A stretch of 64,000 bases of DNA from Elioraea rosea (GCF_007644105.1 NZ_VFAC01000006.1:62001-126000); one strand, 5' to 3'. Shown: positions 17,157 through 27,904, counted from the stretch's first letter. The notes: generated from the letters alone by a model not told the origin. A program made the numbers and translations.

Positions 17157-18107
17157 ATGCGCCGCATCGTCATCGCGCTCGCGCTCGGCCTCGGGTTCGC
17201 CCACGCTGCGCAGGCGGAATGGCCCGAACAGCCCGTCCGCATCGTCGTGCCGGCCGCACCTGGCGGGCCGACCGACATCGCCGCGCGGCTGCTCGGCCAG
17301 TATCTCGCCCCACGCCTCGGCCAGCCCGTCGTGATCGAGAACCGGCCGGGAGCTGGCGGCAACATCGGCACCCAGGCCGTCGCCTCCGCAGCACCGGACG
17401 GCTACATGCTGCTGATGGCGAGCTTCTCCAACGCCGCCAACCCGGCGCTGTTCGAGCGCCTTCCCTACGACACGCGGCGCGACCTCGTTGCCGTGAGCCA
17501 GGTCACGCATGTGCCGGTGATCCTCACCGTGCCCGCCGCGTCGCCGGCGAAGACGCTCGGCGAGCTCGTGACGCTCGCGAAATCGGGCAATCTCACCTAC
17601 GGGACGGGCGGCGTCGGCACCTCGAGCCACCTGATCGCGGAGCTGTTCAACCGTGCGGTGGGCATCACCGTTCCGGTCGCGCATTATCGCGGGGCTGCGC
17701 CGGCGAACCAGGACCTCGTTGCCGGCCGCGTCTCCTACCTGTTCGACAACCCGCAGACGGCGCTGCCGCTCCTCTCCGCCAACCGCACGCGCGCACTGGC
17801 CGTGACGACGGCGGAAAGGCTTCCAGAGCTGCCGGACGTGCCGACGCTGTCGGAGACGGTCCAGCCCGGCCTGGTCGTCACCTCCTGGCACGGCATCATG
17901 GCGCGGGCAGGAACGCCCGAGCCGGTGCTCGCGCGGCTTGCCCGCGACATCGCCGCGGCGACCCGCGACCCCGAGGCGGCTTCGCGCTGGAAGGAGCTCG
18001 GCGTCCAGCCCGTCGGCTCGTCCCGCCAGGAGTTCGCTGCCTTCTTCGAGGCGGAGCTGGACCGCTGGGCGCGCGTGGTGCGCGAGGCCAACATCAAGGT
18101 CGAGTAG
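17157..18107 (+). CDS. Bug/TctC-family tripartite tricarboxylate transporter binding protein
   Basis: A 316-aa periplasmic receptor with an N-terminal signal peptide (cleavage near AAQAEW). Typical Bug sequence follows: WPEQPVRIVVPAAPGGPTDIAAR, VVIENRPGAGGNIGTQAVA, PDGYMLLM, the LTYGTGGVGTSSHL turn and HYRGAAPANQDLVAGRV. ATG 17157 follows a GGGAGGAAG site. No TctA/TctB membrane genes are nearby, as is common for Bug proteins, which often serve a distant transporter or sensor. Divergent pairing with the enolase-superfamily enzyme suggests an organic or sugar acid ligand. Confidence 0.92.
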   Translation: MRRIVIALALGLGFAHAAQAEWPEQPVRIVVPAAPGGPTDIAARLLGQYLAPRLGQPVVIENRPGAGGNIGTQAVASAAPDGYMLLMASFSNAANPALFERLPYDTRRDLVAVSQVTHVPVILTVPAASPAKTLGELVTLAKSGNLTYGTGGVGTSSHLIAELFNRAVGITVPVAHYRGAAPANQDLVAGRVSYLFDNPQTALPLLSANRTRALAVTTAERLPELPDVPTLSETVQPGLVVTSWHGIMARAGTPEPVLARLARDIAAATRDPEAASRWKELGVQPVGSSRQEFAAFFEAELDRWARVVREANIKVE

Positions 18108-18110
18108 CGC

Positions 18111-18905
18111 CTACCGTTCGACCACCCGGTTGCCCCACGGGTCGGTCACGGGGCCCTCGAGCGCCGCGTCGAACGCCACCTCGACGAGGCCGCGCACGCC
18201 CTCGGGGCGGCGGCCTGCGCCGCGGCTTCCCCAGGCATTCGCCGCCAGGTGGTGGTGATAGCCGTTTCGCGCGAGGAACACCGCGGCGTCGGCATAGTGG
18301 GCGCTGACCTCGAGGCCGGCAACGCCCGTCCAGAACCGTTCCGCCTCCGCGACGTTACCGACGCGGAGATGCACGTGGCCGATCACCGTGCCCGCGGGCG
18401 CGGTCGCTGGAACGGGCCCCGGAGAGGCTTCGGCAAGAGCGCGAAGGTCGAGCGGTTCCGTTGCCATCACCACCTGGCCGCCCTGGCGCTGCCAGGTCTC
18501 CGGCGCGCGATCGGCATAGACCTCGATGCCGTTGCCCTCGGGGTCGGAGAGATAGATCGCTTCCGATACGAGATGGTCCGACGCACCTTCGAGCGCTACC
18601 CCCTTCTCCGCGATCGCGCGAAGCCACAGACCCAGATCGCGGCGCGAGGGGAGAAGGAAGGCGGTGTGGAACAGCCCGGCCGAACCGCGCGGTGCGGGCG
18701 GCGCAGCAGGGTCGGCGATCAGGGTGAGCAGGCGTCGTCCGCCCACGCCCAGCGCCGTCTCCGTCCCGTCGCGCGCAATGTCGTCGAGCCCGATCACCTC
18801 GCGGTAGAAGCGCGCGACCCGTTCGGCATCGCCAACCCGGAGCGTGAGCCCGGCGATGAGCGTGTCCGTCCGGGTGTCCCTCTGGCCAAGCGTTTCGGTG
18901 GTCAT
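18111..18905 (-). CDS. Two-domain VOC (glyoxalase/extradiol dioxygenase, CatE-like) protein
   Basis: A 264-aa protein with two vicinal-oxygen-chelate domains. The first runs from LRVGDAERVARFYREVIGLD to LSDPEGNGIEVYADR; the second from IGHVHLRVGNVAEAERFWTGVAGLE to DPWGNRVVE. GYHHHLAANAWGSRG in the second domain is characteristic of the CatE/YfiE group annotated as catechol-2,3-dioxygenase-like. Candidate metal ligands are the domain-start histidines and the NGIE glutamate. Actual ring-cleavage activity is not proven by sequence. It converges with the Bug gene, three bases apart. Confidence 0.85.
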   Translation of the reverse strand: MTTETLGQRDTRTDTLIAGLTLRVGDAERVARFYREVIGLDDIARDGTETALGVGGRRLLTLIADPAAPPAPRGSAGLFHTAFLLPSRRDLGLWLRAIAEKGVALEGASDHLVSEAIYLSDPEGNGIEVYADRAPETWQRQGGQVVMATEPLDLRALAEASPGPVPATAPAGTVIGHVHLRVGNVAEAERFWTGVAGLEVSAHYADAAVFLARNGYHHHLAANAWGSRGAGRRPEGVRGLVEVAFDAALEGPVTDPWGNRVVER

Positions 18906-18995
18906 GGCGTTCTCCTTCTCGGAGCACCATGCGCCTGCCGGGCAGCGAAAGGGAAATCGCCGCCGCGGATGCCGCTTATCGGCCCAGGAGGTCCG

Positions 18996-21233
18996 CTACC
19001 CGAAGCGGCCGGAGCTTGGAAACCCCTTCCAGGGGAGCCGCCCTGCGGCGGCGCGGTGGCCCATCCATTCGGCGAGCTCGGCCTTCGCCCGCACGCTCAC
19101 CCGGTTCTCGCCGAGGCGCACGGCAAGCCCCTCCGCCATGGAGAAGGGCTTGGCGTCGGCGAGCCCGCCATCCTTGAACTTCTGCAGCGCAACGCCCTTG
19201 CCCCTGGCCAGCACCGGCAGCTCCTCGAGCGGGAAGATCAGCACCTTCCGGTTCTCGCCGATGGTCGCGACATGGTCGGCCCCCTCGGGGATCGGGGCGC
19301 AGACGACCGCCTCCTCGCCGGGGTCGAGCGTGATCACCTGCTTGCCGGATTTCGTTCCGGCGACGAGCTCCGACGCCTCGACCACGAACCCCTTCCCCTG
19401 CGCGCCCGCCACGAGGAAGCGGCCCTCGGTCCCCTGAACCTGGAGGTCCAGAAGCGCAGCATCGTTCGGCAGGTCGATCAGGAGGCGGATCGGCGTGCCG
19501 TCGCCGCGGCCACCCGGCAGCTTGTCGACAGCGATCGTGTAGGCCCGGCCGTTCGTTCCGAAGGCGAGGAGCCTGTCGGTCGTCTCGGCATGGATGGCGG
19601 CGAAGAGATGGTCGCCATCCTTGAACTTGAGGCCGGAGACATCGGCCAGATGCCCCTTCATGGCGCGGATCCAGCCCTTCTCGGAGTAGACGACGGTGAC
19701 GGGCTCGCGCACCGTCAGCGCCTCCTCCACCGCCTCCGCTGCCGCCGCCGGCGCCTCGGCGAAGCGGGTGCGGCGCGTGCCCAGCGTTCCGCCGCCGAAC
19801 TTCTTCCGGGTCTCCTCGATCTCGGCCGCGATCGCCGCCCAGCGCTCCTTCTCCGAGGCGAGCAGCGCGCGCAGCCGCTTGCGCTCGCCCGAAAGCGACT
19901 TGTGCTCTTTCCTGATCTCCATCTCCTCGAGCTTGCGCAGGGAGCGGAGCCGCATGTTCAGGATCGCGTCGGCCTGGATCTCGCTGATCGTGAAGCGCTT
20001 CATCAGCACCGGCTTCGGCTCGTCCTCGGTGCGGATAATGCGGATCACCTCGTCGAGGTTGAGATAGACGGCGAGATAGCCCTCAAGCACCTCGATCCGC
20101 CGCTCGGCCGCGGCGAGGCGATGGCGCGAGACGCGCTCGAGCACGACATGGCGATGGTCGAGCCAGGCGCGAAGACACTCCTTCAGCGACATCACCCGCG
20201 GCGTGCGCGTCGCGTCGAGCACGTTCATGTTCAGCGATACGCGGCTCTCGAGCGCGGTGGCGCGGAACAGGCTCTCCATCAGCACCTCGGGGTCGACCGT
20301 CTTGGCGCGCGGCTCGAGAACGAGGCGCACCTCATCGGTGCTCTCGTCGCGCAGGTCGGCCAGAAGCGGCAGCTTCTTCTCCTCCATCGCCTGCGCGATC
20401 TGCTCGACGAGGCGCGCCTTCTGCACCTGCCAGGGGATCTCGGTGACGATGATACGCCAGGTGCCGAACTTGCCCTCCTCCACCTGCCACTGCGCACGAA
20501 GCCGGAACGATCCGCGCCCCGTCTCGTAGGCCGAGCGGATCGCCTCCCGCGGCTCGATCAGCACGCCGCCGGTGGGGAAGTCAGGGCCCTTCACGAAGCG
20601 CATGAGCTGCGCGACCGACGCATCGGGGTTGTCAATCAGGTGCAGCGCGGCGGCGCAGAGCTCGCCGGCATTGTGCGGCGGGATCGAGGTGGCCATGCCC
20701 ACCGCGATGCCCTGCGCGCCGTTGGCGAGCAGGTTCGGGAAGGCGGCGGGAAGGACGACCGGCTCCTTCTCCTCGCCGTCATAGGTGGCGCGGAAATCGA
20801 CCGCGTCCTCCTCGATGCCGGCGAGCAGCGCCTGCGCCACCTCCGTCAGCCGCGCCTCGGTGTACCGCATGGCCGCGGGGTTATCGCCATCGATGTTGCC
20901 GAAATTGCCCTGGCCCTCGACGAGCGGGTAGCGCTGCGCGAAATCCTGCGCGAGCCGCACCAGAGCCTCGTACACCGCCGCGTCGCCATGTGGGTGGAAC
21001 TTGCCGATCACGTCGCCGACCACGCGGGCGCACTTCTTGAAGCCCGAGGCCGGGTCGAGCCGGAGCTGGTGCATCGCCCAGAGAAGCCGGCGGTGCACGG
21101 GCTTGAGCCCGTCGCGCACGTCGGGAAGCGAGCGTGCCATGATGGTCGAGAGCGCGTAGGCGAGGTAGCGCTCCGACAGCGCGTCGGCGAGAGGCGTGTC
21201 GAGGATGTCGCCACCCGTCAGGTCGATCGGCAT
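18996..21233 (-). CDS. parC: DNA topoisomerase IV subunit A
   Basis: A 745-aa type IIA topoisomerase breakage-reunion subunit; with ParE it decatenates replicated chromosomes. The N-terminal [32 protein letters not shown] is diagnostic and the catalytic tyrosine is Y124 in [11 protein letters not shown] coiled-coil tower follows, then a short C-terminal blade region, which favours ParC over GyrA. I start it at ATG 21233, with AGGAGA on the minus strand; the frame stays open to 21446, into recO. The quinolone-determining loop reads GDAAVYEAL, with Ala where E. coli ParC has Ser80. It follows recO by 35 bases. Confidence 0.95.
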   Translation of the reverse strand: MPIDLTGGDILDTPLADALSERYLAYALSTIMARSLPDVRDGLKPVHRRLLWAMHQLRLDPASGFKKCARVVGDVIGKFHPHGDAAVYEALVRLAQDFAQRYPLVEGQGNFGNIDGDNPAAMRYTEARLTEVAQALLAGIEEDAVDFRATYDGEEKEPVVLPAAFPNLLANGAQGIAVGMATSIPPHNAGELCAAALHLIDNPDASVAQLMRFVKGPDFPTGGVLIEPREAIRSAYETGRGSFRLRAQWQVEEGKFGTWRIIVTEIPWQVQKARLVEQIAQAMEEKKLPLLADLRDESTDEVRLVLEPRAKTVDPEVLMESLFRATALESRVSLNMNVLDATRTPRVMSLKECLRAWLDHRHVVLERVSRHRLAAAERRIEVLEGYLAVYLNLDEVIRIIRTEDEPKPVLMKRFTISEIQADAILNMRLRSLRKLEEMEIRKEHKSLSGERKRLRALLASEKERWAAIAAEIEETRKKFGGGTLGTRRTRFAEAPAAAAEAVEEALTVREPVTVVYSEKGWIRAMKGHLADVSGLKFKDGDHLFAAIHAETTDRLLAFGTNGRAYTIAVDKLPGGRGDGTPIRLLIDLPNDAALLDLQVQGTEGRFLVAGAQGKGFVVEASELVAGTKSGKQVITLDPGEEAVVCAPIPEGADHVATIGENRKVLIFPLEELPVLARGKGVALQKFKDGGLADAKPFSMAEGLAVRLGENRVSVRAKAELAEWMGHRAAAGRLPWKGFPSSGRFG

Positions 21234-21268
21234 GGTGGAGTCGCTCTCCTGGGGTTCGGGCCGGACAG

Positions 21269-21985
21269 TTAGCTGAAGCGGTCGGCCAATCTCAACCGCG
21301 CCGGAGGCAGGGGGAGGTTGCGCAGGCCGAACACGTCCCGGCCAAGGAAATGCGCCGTCAGCCGCAGGCCGGCAGCGACGTCCCCGGGCGCGATCGCGGC
21401 GTTGCCGAGAAGGAAGGGCGGGAGCGGCAGAAGCCGGTCCAGCCAAGGGCCTGCGGCGCCGCGCGAGACGGCACGGCCGGTGCGCGGCGAGACGAAGGCA
21501 AGATCGTCCGGCTGGCCCGTCACCGCGCAGACCGAGAGGTCAAGCCCATAGCCGAGCTCGGCGAGCAGCGCCACCTCCCAGCGCACATAGTCGGGCGCCA
21601 GCGCGTCCCCCTCGCCGATGCGGTCCATCAACGCCGCGAGCCCGCCATAGGCGAGCGGGTGCGCCTCGTGCTCATGCAGCGCGCCTTCCGCCACGGCGCA
21701 GGCAGAGGAGAGAAGCGCGAGCGCGCCGGCATCGTCGAGCGCGCGGGCGGCTGCGGCATCCTCGAGCTCACCCGTGAAATGCCCGAGCTGGTCAGCGAGC
21801 CGGGCCGACCAGCGCATTGCGAGGCGATTGCCTGGCTGCCACACGCCGCGCCCCGCCTTGCCCTGGCCGCCGCGCACATGGCCGCGCCAATGCCCGTGTT
21901 CGCGGGAGAGCACGGAGGCGAGCGCGTGCCCCTCGCCATGCGCCCGCACGGCGAGCACGATCGCCTCGTCCTCCCAACCCTCCAT
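21269..21985 (-). CDS. recO: DNA repair and recombination mediator RecO
   Basis: A 238-aa protein that, with RecR/RecF, loads RecA onto SSB-coated single strands. The N-terminal OB fold begins [28 protein letters not shown]; a helical domain follows. [23 protein letters not shown] retains the alphaproteobacterial RecO pattern around a degenerate zinc-site region. It lies seven bases after era and upstream of parC in the same direction, a common alphaproteobacterial order. Confidence 0.93.
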   Translation of the reverse strand: MEGWEDEAIVLAVRAHGEGHALASVLSREHGHWRGHVRGGQGKAGRGVWQPGNRLAMRWSARLADQLGHFTGELEDAAAARALDDAGALALLSSACAVAEGALHEHEAHPLAYGGLAALMDRIGEGDALAPDYVRWEVALLAELGYGLDLSVCAVTGQPDDLAFVSPRTGRAVSRGAAGPWLDRLLPLPPFLLGNAAIAPGDVAAGLRLTAHFLGRDVFGLRNLPLPPARLRLADRFS

Positions 21986-21992
21986 GCCGCGC

Positions 21993-22901
21993 TCAGTCGG
22001 GCTCGAGCCCGAGGTCGCGAAGTCGATCCTTCTCCTCGTCCCAGCCCGGCCTGTGCAGGACGGTGAGGAAGAGATGCACCGGCCGCTCGAGCTCCTTCGC
22101 GAGCTCCGTGCGTGCGGCAGCGCCGATCGCCTTCAGACGTGCCCCGCCCTTGCCGATGATGATCGCCTTCTGCCCTTCGCGCGCGACGCAGATGGCAAGC
22201 CGCACGACGACCGAACCGTCCGGCTTCTCCTCCCAAACCTCGGTCTCGACCGTGGTGCCGTAGGGCACTTCCTCATGCGTCTGGCGGAAGATCTGCTCGC
22301 GCACGATCTCGGCGGCGAGAAGCCTGTCCGTCTGGTCGGTCAGCTCGTCCTCTGGGTAGAGGAACGGGCCTTCCGGCATCGCGGCTGCGAGGCGGTCGAG
22401 AAGCGTCTCGACGCCGTCGCCCTTCTCCGCCGAGATCATGAAGGTCTCGCCGAAGGGAGTGAGCTCGTTGAGCTTCGCCGTCAGAGGCAGGAGCTTCGGC
22501 GGCGAGACAAGATCGACCTTGTTGAGCACGAGCCACACGGGCCTTGCCGCCTCGCGCAGCCTCGCGGCGATGGTGCGTACGTCGTCTGCGAGCCCCCGCT
22601 CGGCATCGACGAGGAAGAGGGTGATGTCGGCATCGGTCGCGCCTGTCCAGGCGGCGCGGACCATCGCGCGGTCGAGCATCCTGCGCGGGCTGAAGATGCC
22701 CGGCGTATCGACGAGCAGCACCTGCGCCCGCCCCCAGGCGCCCTCGCGCGGCACGATGCCGAGGACGCGGAAGCGCGTCGTCTGCGGCTTGGGCGAGACG
22801 ATGGCGAGCTTCTGCCCCGCGAGCCGGTTCAGCAGCGTCGACTTGCCCGCGTTCGGCGCGCCGATGATCGCGGCGAAGCCGCAGCGTGTGACCCCGCTCA
22901 T
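21993..22901 (-). CDS. era: Ribosome-maturation GTPase Era
   Basis: A 302-aa GTPase that binds the 3' end of 16S rRNA during 30S assembly. The G1 motif is GAPNAGKS near the N terminus, with TTRFRVLGI (G2), DTPGI (G3), NKVD (G4) and a SAEKGDG (G5), followed by a KH RNA-binding domain containing IIIGKGGARLK. ATG 22901 overlaps the rnc stop (ATGA); the frame is open upstream only because of base composition. Coupling to rnc is typical, since both act on rRNA. Confidence 0.96.
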   Translation of the reverse strand: MSGVTRCGFAAIIGAPNAGKSTLLNRLAGQKLAIVSPKPQTTRFRVLGIVPREGAWGRAQVLLVDTPGIFSPRRMLDRAMVRAAWTGATDADITLFLVDAERGLADDVRTIAARLREAARPVWLVLNKVDLVSPPKLLPLTAKLNELTPFGETFMISAEKGDGVETLLDRLAAAMPEGPFLYPEDELTDQTDRLLAAEIVREQIFRQTHEEVPYGTTVETEVWEEKPDGSVVVRLAICVAREGQKAIIIGKGGARLKAIGAAARTELAKELERPVHLFLTVLHRPGWDEEKDRLRDLGLEPD

Positions 22902-23623
22902 CCGTCCCCCTTCTCGAGCAGCGCCAGGAGCGAGGCGGCCGCCGCCTTCTCCGCCGCCTGCTTCACCCCCGCCTCCGCTTCCGCCCATGTGTCGCGGCAC
23001 GAGGCGCGCACCCGGAACGTCGGCGCGTGCGAGGGACCGGAGGTGGCGACGACACGATACTCGGGAAGCCCGAGCCCGCGCCCGAGCGTCCATTCCTGCA
23101 GCGCCGATTTCGGATCGCGCGGCGCATCGACCACCATCTCGGGTGCAAGGGCGCGGCGGATGAAGCCGCGCGCGGCCTCGAGCCCCGCATCGAGATAGAG
23201 CGCACCGATCATCGCCTCCACCGCATCGGCGAGGACGGCGGGGCGGTCGCGCACACCTGCCCTGTCATCGCCCGGTGCGACGGCGAGCAGCGCGCCGAGG
23301 CCGAGCCGCCCGGCAACGGAGGCGAGCGAGGGTTCGGCGACGAGATGGGCGAGCCTTCGGCCGAGCGCACCCTCGCGTTCGGCAGGAAAACGCTCGATCA
23401 GCCATTCGGCGACGACGAGGCCGAGCACGCGGTCGCCCACGAACTCGAGGCGCTCATTCGAGGCGAGCCCCTGGTCCCGCCCCTGGCTGAGGCCGCTGTG
23501 CGACAGCGCCTGGGCAAGAAGCGCGCGATCGTTGAAGGCATGGCCGAGGATCGCCTCCGCGGCGGCGAGATCCGCTTCCGCGGGGGAGGACGAAGGCGCT
23601 CCGCTGCCGCGGCGGCGCCTCAC
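22898..23623 (-). CDS. rnc: Ribonuclease III
   Basis: A 241-aa double-stranded-RNA endonuclease for rRNA and mRNA processing. The signature NERLEFVGDRVLGL supplies the catalytic Glu and Asp, a second acidic cluster is in LADAVEAMIGALYLD, and the C terminus is a dsRNA-binding domain (DPKSALQEWTLGRGLGLPEYRV to AAEKAAAASLLALLE). The start is GTG 23623, overlapping the lepB stop (GTGA); its own stop overlaps era. Three-gene coupling lepB-rnc-era is expected for this lineage. Confidence 0.95.
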   Translation of the reverse strand: MRRRRGSGAPSSSPAEADLAAAEAILGHAFNDRALLAQALSHSGLSQGRDQGLASNERLEFVGDRVLGLVVAEWLIERFPAEREGALGRRLAHLVAEPSLASVAGRLGLGALLAVAPGDDRAGVRDRPAVLADAVEAMIGALYLDAGLEAARGFIRRALAPEMVVDAPRDPKSALQEWTLGRGLGLPEYRVVATSGPSHAPTFRVRASCRDTWAEAEAGVKQAAEKAAAASLLALLEKGDG

Positions 23624-24354
23624 CGCACCATCTGGAAGAACCGGCCAAGGCGCCAGTTCAACGGGTTGAAGGCGGTTCCCTCGTGGCTGAAGAAGATGAT
23701 CTCCGCCCGCCCGATCAGGTTGTCGATCGGGATGTAGCCGACGCCGCCTGCGGAGAAGTCGCGGCTGTCGGAGGAGTTGTCGCGGTTGTCGCCCATCGCG
23801 AAGACGTGGCCGGCCGGCACGCGGAACTCCTCGGTGTTGTCGAAGCGCTCGGTGTCTGAGAACTCGCAGATCGCGTGGCTGCGGCCGCCCGCGGCTGCGG
23901 GAAGCGTCTCGATGTAGCGGCGCGAGCGGATGCGCACGCCCGTGCCGTCATCCTCGCAGAGGCCCGCAGCCTCGCGCCTCACCGCCTCGCCGTTGAGATA
24001 GAGCACGCCGCCGATGACCTGGATGCGGTCACCCGGCAAGCCGACGATGCGCTTGATGTAGTCGGTCGCGTTGTCGCGCGGCCAGCGGAACACCGCGACG
24101 TCACCGCGCTCGGGCATGGAGAACAGGATGCGCCCCTGCCACAGCGGCGGCGAGAACGGCATCGAGTAGCGCGAGTAGCCGTAGCTGAACTTCGAGACGA
24201 ACAGGTAGTCGCCCACCAGCAGCGTCGGCACCATCGAGGAGGAGGGAATGTTGAACGGCTCGAAGGCGATGGTGCGAATGCCTATCGCGATCAGGCCGGC
24301 ATAGACGATCGTCTTGACCGTCTCGAGCCAGCCGCCGCCCTTGCGCTTGGCCAT
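23620..24354 (-). CDS. lepB: Signal peptidase I
   Basis: A 244-aa inner-membrane peptidase that removes Sec and Tat signal peptides. There is one N-terminal helix (VKTIVYAGLIAIGIRTIAF), the nucleophile S40 in IPSSSMVPTL and the general-base K101 in DYIKRIVGLPGD, plus the late GHVFAMGDNRDNSSDSR box. I start it at ATG 24354. An in-frame ATG at 24405 would add 17 residues that look untypical. Neither has a strong ribosome-binding site. Confidence 0.94.
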   Translation of the reverse strand: MAKRKGGGWLETVKTIVYAGLIAIGIRTIAFEPFNIPSSSMVPTLLVGDYLFVSKFSYGYSRYSMPFSPPLWQGRILFSMPERGDVAVFRWPRDNATDYIKRIVGLPGDRIQVIGGVLYLNGEAVRREAAGLCEDDGTGVRIRSRRYIETLPAAAGGRSHAICEFSDTERFDNTEEFRVPAGHVFAMGDNRDNSSDSRDFSAGGVGYIPIDNLIGRAEIIFFSHEGTAFNPLNWRLGRFFQMVR

Positions 24355-24423
24355 GGATGATCCGCGTTCGGATGGTGAATGGGATGCCGGCATCAGGCCG
24401 GGCATCTCGAAGGGTAACCGTGG

Positions 24424-24444
24424 GGGCGGCTTTGCCCGCCGCCC
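24424..24444. terminator. GC-rich hairpin between acpS and lepB
   Basis: GGGCGGC (24424-24430) and GCCGCCC (24438-24444) form a perfect 7-bp stem with a seven-base loop, 27 bases after the acpS stop and 70 bases before the lepB start on the minus strand. No T-run follows, so read-through into lepB is likely; it may act as a weak attenuator or mRNA-stabilising element. Confidence 0.3.
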
Positions 24445-24470
24445 GGGCGCTTGTCAAGCAACGGCGGCGC

Positions 24471-24893
24471 TCACGCGACGCGCATCGGCAGCGCCGGCGC
24501 GGCGGAGAGGCTGATCACCACCACCGCCTGGGCGTAGGGATACTCGTCGGTCATCGTCAGGCTGATCGCGCTCGCCATGCCCTCGGGCGTGAGCATCGCG
24601 AGGCGCGCGGCAGCCCCGCCGGTGAGCGAGAGCGTCGGCTGGCCGGAGGGGAGGTTCACCACCTCCATGTCGCGCCAGAACACGCCGCGGCGAAGCCCCG
24701 TGCCGAGGGCCTTGGCGCAGGCCTCCTTGGCGGCGAAGCGCTTGGCGTAGGTGGCGGCGGCACCTGGCCTGCGCTCCGCCCTCGCCCGCTCGCGCGCGGT
24801 GAAGATGCGCAAGGTGAAGCGCTCGCCGAAGCGCGCGAGCGTCTCCTCGATGCGCCGGATGTCGCAGATGTCGGAGCCGAGGCCGATGATCAT
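24471..24893 (-). CDS. acpS: Holo-[acyl-carrier-protein] synthase
   Basis: A 140-aa phosphopantetheinyl transferase that activates acyl carrier protein with coenzyme A. The N terminus [17 protein letters not shown] carries metal-binding D8, and the second motif [15 protein letters not shown] supplies the catalytic Glu. Length is normal. It starts 12 bases after the pdxJ stop, the usual pdxJ-acpS pairing. Confidence 0.95.
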   Translation of the reverse strand: MIIGLGSDICDIRRIEETLARFGERFTLRIFTARERARAERRPGAAATYAKRFAAKEACAKALGTGLRRGVFWRDMEVVNLPSGQPTLSLTGGAAARLAMLTPEGMASAISLTMTDEYPYAQAVVVISLSAAPALPMRVA

Positions 24894-24905
24894 CGCGAGC
24901 CTCCG

Positions 24906-25649
24906 TCAGGCTGCCTTCCGGGCGCGGGCCTCGTCCATCAGCGCGCGCATGCGGCGGATCGCGGGGCCGAGGCCGAGGAAAACCGCCTCGCCGATCAGGA
25001 AGTGCCCGATGTTCAGCTCCATCAGCTCGGCGATCGCCGCGACGGGCCCGACCGTCTCGAAGCCGAGGCCGTGCCCGGCATGCACCTCGAGGCCGATCGA
25101 GGCGCCGTGGCGCGCGGCGGCGGCGAGGCGGGCAAGCTCGCGCGCCCGCGCCTCGCCCTCGTGCTCGCAATAGGTACCCGTGTGAAGCTCGACCACCGGG
25201 GCGCCGACCGCGCGCGCGGCGTCGAGCTGGCGCGGATCGGCCTCGACGAAGAGGCTCACCCGCATGCCGGCCTCGGCGAGCCGCGCGACATAGTCCTTGA
25301 GCGCGGGAATGTTGCCCGCGACGTCGAGCCCGCCCTCCGTCGTGCGCTCCTCGCGCTTCTCGGGAACGAGGCAGGCGGCATGCGGGCGCAGCCGCGTCGC
25401 GATCGCGGCCATCTCCGCGGTCGCCGCCATCTCGAAGTTCAGCGGCACCTGGAGCGCGGCCATCAGCCGCTCCATGTCGCCGTCGCGGATGTGGCGGCGG
25501 TCCTCGCGCAGATGCGCGGTGATCCCGTCCGCCCCGGCCTCGACCGCGAGCAGGGCAGCGCGGACCGGGTCTGGCGCATCGCCGCCGCGGGCGTTCCGGA
25601 TCGTCGCCACATGGTCGATGTTCACGCCAAGGCGAAGCTTGCCCTGCAT
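24906..25649 (-). CDS. pdxJ: Pyridoxine 5'-phosphate synthase
   Basis: A 247-aa TIM-barrel enzyme that condenses 1-deoxyxylulose 5-phosphate and 3-amino-2-oxopropyl phosphate into pyridoxine phosphate. Diagnostic segments are [49 protein letters not shown]-like [23 protein letters not shown] and [14 protein letters not shown]. Gap to rsh is 13 bases and to acpS 12 bases, all on the minus strand, so one operon. Confidence 0.96.
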   Translation of the reverse strand: MQGKLRLGVNIDHVATIRNARGGDAPDPVRAALLAVEAGADGITAHLREDRRHIRDGDMERLMAALQVPLNFEMAATAEMAAIATRLRPHAACLVPEKREERTTEGGLDVAGNIPALKDYVARLAEAGMRVSLFVEADPRQLDAARAVGAPVVELHTGTYCEHEGEARARELARLAAAARHGASIGLEVHAGHGLGFETVGPVAAIAELMELNIGHFLIGEAVFLGLGPAIRRMRALMDEARARKAA

Positions 25650-25662
25650 TGCCTCACTCCTC

Positions 25663-27873
25663 TCAGGCGCGCGCGCGCTCGACGCTCGTGATGTGCTGGC
25701 TCGCGCGCAGCGCGGCGATGATGTCGCCGAGATGGCGAAGGTCGCGCACGTCGAGGTCGACGAGCATCTCGAAGAACTCGGGCGTGCGGTTCACGATCTT
25801 CAGATTGACGATGTTGCCCTCGCGCTTGGCGATCACGTTCGTCAGCGTCGCGAGCGAGCCAGGTTCGTTGGTCGTCACCACCGCCAGCCGGCCTGTGTGG
25901 CGCTGCGCGAGCCCACCATCGCTGTCCCAGCCGACATCGAGGAAGCGCTCCGGGGTGGCCGCGAAGCTCTCGAGCGTTGGGCAGTCGCGCGTGTGGATCG
26001 TCACCCCCTTGCCCGTGGTGACGATGCCGACGATCGGGTCGCCCGGAAGCGGGTGGCAGCAGCCGGCGAAGTGGATCGACATGCCCGCGACGAGGCCCGA
26101 GATCGGCATCGCCGCGCGGCCGTCGCGGCCAGGTGCACCGGGCGTCGGTCCGGCCGGCTTGGCGCGGCCGCGCGCGAGCGGCATCACGAGCGAGGAAGGG
26201 CGCGGCGTGGGGCGGAGCTCGGGGTAGGCGGCGAGCACCACCTCGCGCGGCCCGAGGGCACCGGAGCCGACGGCCGCCTGGAGATCCTCGACCGAAGGCT
26301 GCTTCAGTGCCTTCAGCACGCCCTCGAGCACGGCGGCACCACCTTCGACGCCTTCCTGGCGGAACGCCTTCACGAGGGCAGCGCGACCGGCCTCGACATT
26401 CTGCGCCCGCGCCTGGGCATGGACGAAGCGGCGGATGCGCGCCCTTGCCTTGCCCGAGACGACGAAGCGCTCCCAGGCCGGGTTCGGCGTGTGCCCGCGC
26501 GCGGTGACGATCTCGACCTGGTCGCCGTTGGAGAGCTCGGTCTTCAGCGGAACGATCCGCCCGTTCACCTTGGCGCCGACGCAGGTGTCGCCCACCTCGG
26601 AATGCACCGCATAGGCGAAGTCGACCGGCGTCGCGCCGCGCGGCAGGGTGATCAGGTCGCCCTTCGGCGTGAAGCAGAACACCTGGTCCTGGAACATCTC
26701 GAGCTTGGTGTGCTCGAGGAACTCCTCCGGACCCGAGGCCTGCTCGAGGATCTCGAGAAGCGAGCGAAGCCAGCGATACTGTTTCGGCGCCTCCGCCCCC
26801 GGCGGCGTTCCGTCCTTGTACGACCAGTGCGCGGCGACGCCGTACTCGGCGATATCGTGCATCTCGCGGGTGCGGATCTGCACCTCGATCTTCTGGCTGC
26901 TCTCGGCAAGGATCACGCCGGTGTGGAGCGAGCGGTAGCCGTTCGGCTTCGGCGTCGAGATGTAGTCCTTGAACCGCCCCGGCACGACGCGGAACGCGGC
27001 ATGCACGATGCCGAGCGCGCGGTAGCACTCGTCGACCGTTCCGACGACGACGCGGAACGCCATGATGTCGGAGAGCTGCTCGAAGGCGACGTTGCGCCGG
27101 TGCATCTTGAGCCAGATCGAGTAGGGGCTTTTCTCCCGGCCGGTGATCTCCGCGCGGATGCCGTGCTCTGCGAGAAGACGCTTGAGGTCCTCCGTCACGC
27201 GGTCGATCACGTCCGCGCCTTCGCCGCGCAGGAAGGCGATGCGCGCGAGGATGGAGGCGCAGGCGTCTGGCTGGAGCTCGCGGAAGGCGAGGTTCTCGAG
27301 CTCGGTCTTGACCGCATCCATGCCGATGCGCTCGGCGAGCGGGGCATAGATCTCGAGCGTCTCGGCGGCGATCCGCCTGCGGCGGCTCTCCTCGCGCACG
27401 AAACGCAGCGTGCGCATGTTGTGCAGACGGTCTGCGAGCTTCACGAGCAGGACGCGGATGTCCTCGCTCATCGCCAGCACGAGCTTGCGGAAGTTCTCCG
27501 CCTGCTTGGTGCGGTCGGACTGGAGCTCGAGCCGGGTGAGCTTGGTCACGCCATCGACGAGGCGGGCGACATCGCGCCCGAAGCCCTTCTCGATGTCTGC
27601 GAGCGTGACGGGGGTGTCCTCCACCACGTCGTGCAGGAGCGCGGTGACGATGGAGTTCGTGTCGACGCGGTAGCCCGTCAGGATCTGGGCGACCTCGACG
27701 GGGTGGGTGAAGTAGGGGTCGCCGTTGTCGCGCGTCTGCTTCGCGTGCGCCTTCTCGGCGAAATCGTAGGCGCGGGAGATGATGTCGCCGTCGGCCTTGG
27801 GGTCGTAGGTGCGGACCTGGGCGACGAGATCCGCCCGCATCGCATCGACCTGGGCGGCGGACCCGTCAGGCAT
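25663..27873 (-). CDS. rsh: Bifunctional (p)ppGpp synthetase/hydrolase (RelA/SpoT homologue)
   Basis: A 736-aa stringent-response enzyme. The HD hydrolase domain carries HPVEVAQIL and [11 protein letters not shown]; the synthetase domain has [13 protein letters not shown] and [19 protein letters not shown] plus [20 protein letters not shown] domain ([28 protein letters not shown]) and a C-terminal ACT domain complete the Rsh architecture. Both HD and synthetase motifs are intact, so it should be bifunctional, as expected for the single Rsh of alphaproteobacteria. It lies downstream of rpoZ, whose product binds RNA polymerase near a ppGpp site in other species. Confidence 0.95.
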   Translation of the reverse strand: MPDGSAAQVDAMRADLVAQVRTYDPKADGDIISRAYDFAEKAHAKQTRDNGDPYFTHPVEVAQILTGYRVDTNSIVTALLHDVVEDTPVTLADIEKGFGRDVARLVDGVTKLTRLELQSDRTKQAENFRKLVLAMSEDIRVLLVKLADRLHNMRTLRFVREESRRRRIAAETLEIYAPLAERIGMDAVKTELENLAFRELQPDACASILARIAFLRGEGADVIDRVTEDLKRLLAEHGIRAEITGREKSPYSIWLKMHRRNVAFEQLSDIMAFRVVVGTVDECYRALGIVHAAFRVVPGRFKDYISTPKPNGYRSLHTGVILAESSQKIEVQIRTREMHDIAEYGVAAHWSYKDGTPPGAEAPKQYRWLRSLLEILEQASGPEEFLEHTKLEMFQDQVFCFTPKGDLITLPRGATPVDFAYAVHSEVGDTCVGAKVNGRIVPLKTELSNGDQVEIVTARGHTPNPAWERFVVSGKARARIRRFVHAQARAQNVEAGRAALVKAFRQEGVEGGAAVLEGVLKALKQPSVEDLQAAVGSGALGPREVVLAAYPELRPTPRPSSLVMPLARGRAKPAGPTPGAPGRDGRAAMPISGLVAGMSIHFAGCCHPLPGDPIVGIVTTGKGVTIHTRDCPTLESFAATPERFLDVGWDSDGGLAQRHTGRLAVVTTNEPGSLATLTNVIAKREGNIVNLKIVNRTPEFFEMLVDLDVRDLRHLGDIIAALRASQHITSVERARA

Positions 27874-27904
27874 CGGCGCACCGGGATCGGGCCGCCCGCG
27901 TGGC

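Noticed and set aside
18249-21272. A 1007-codon frame antisense to parC and the VOC gene
   Set aside because: Shadow of parC; composition only.
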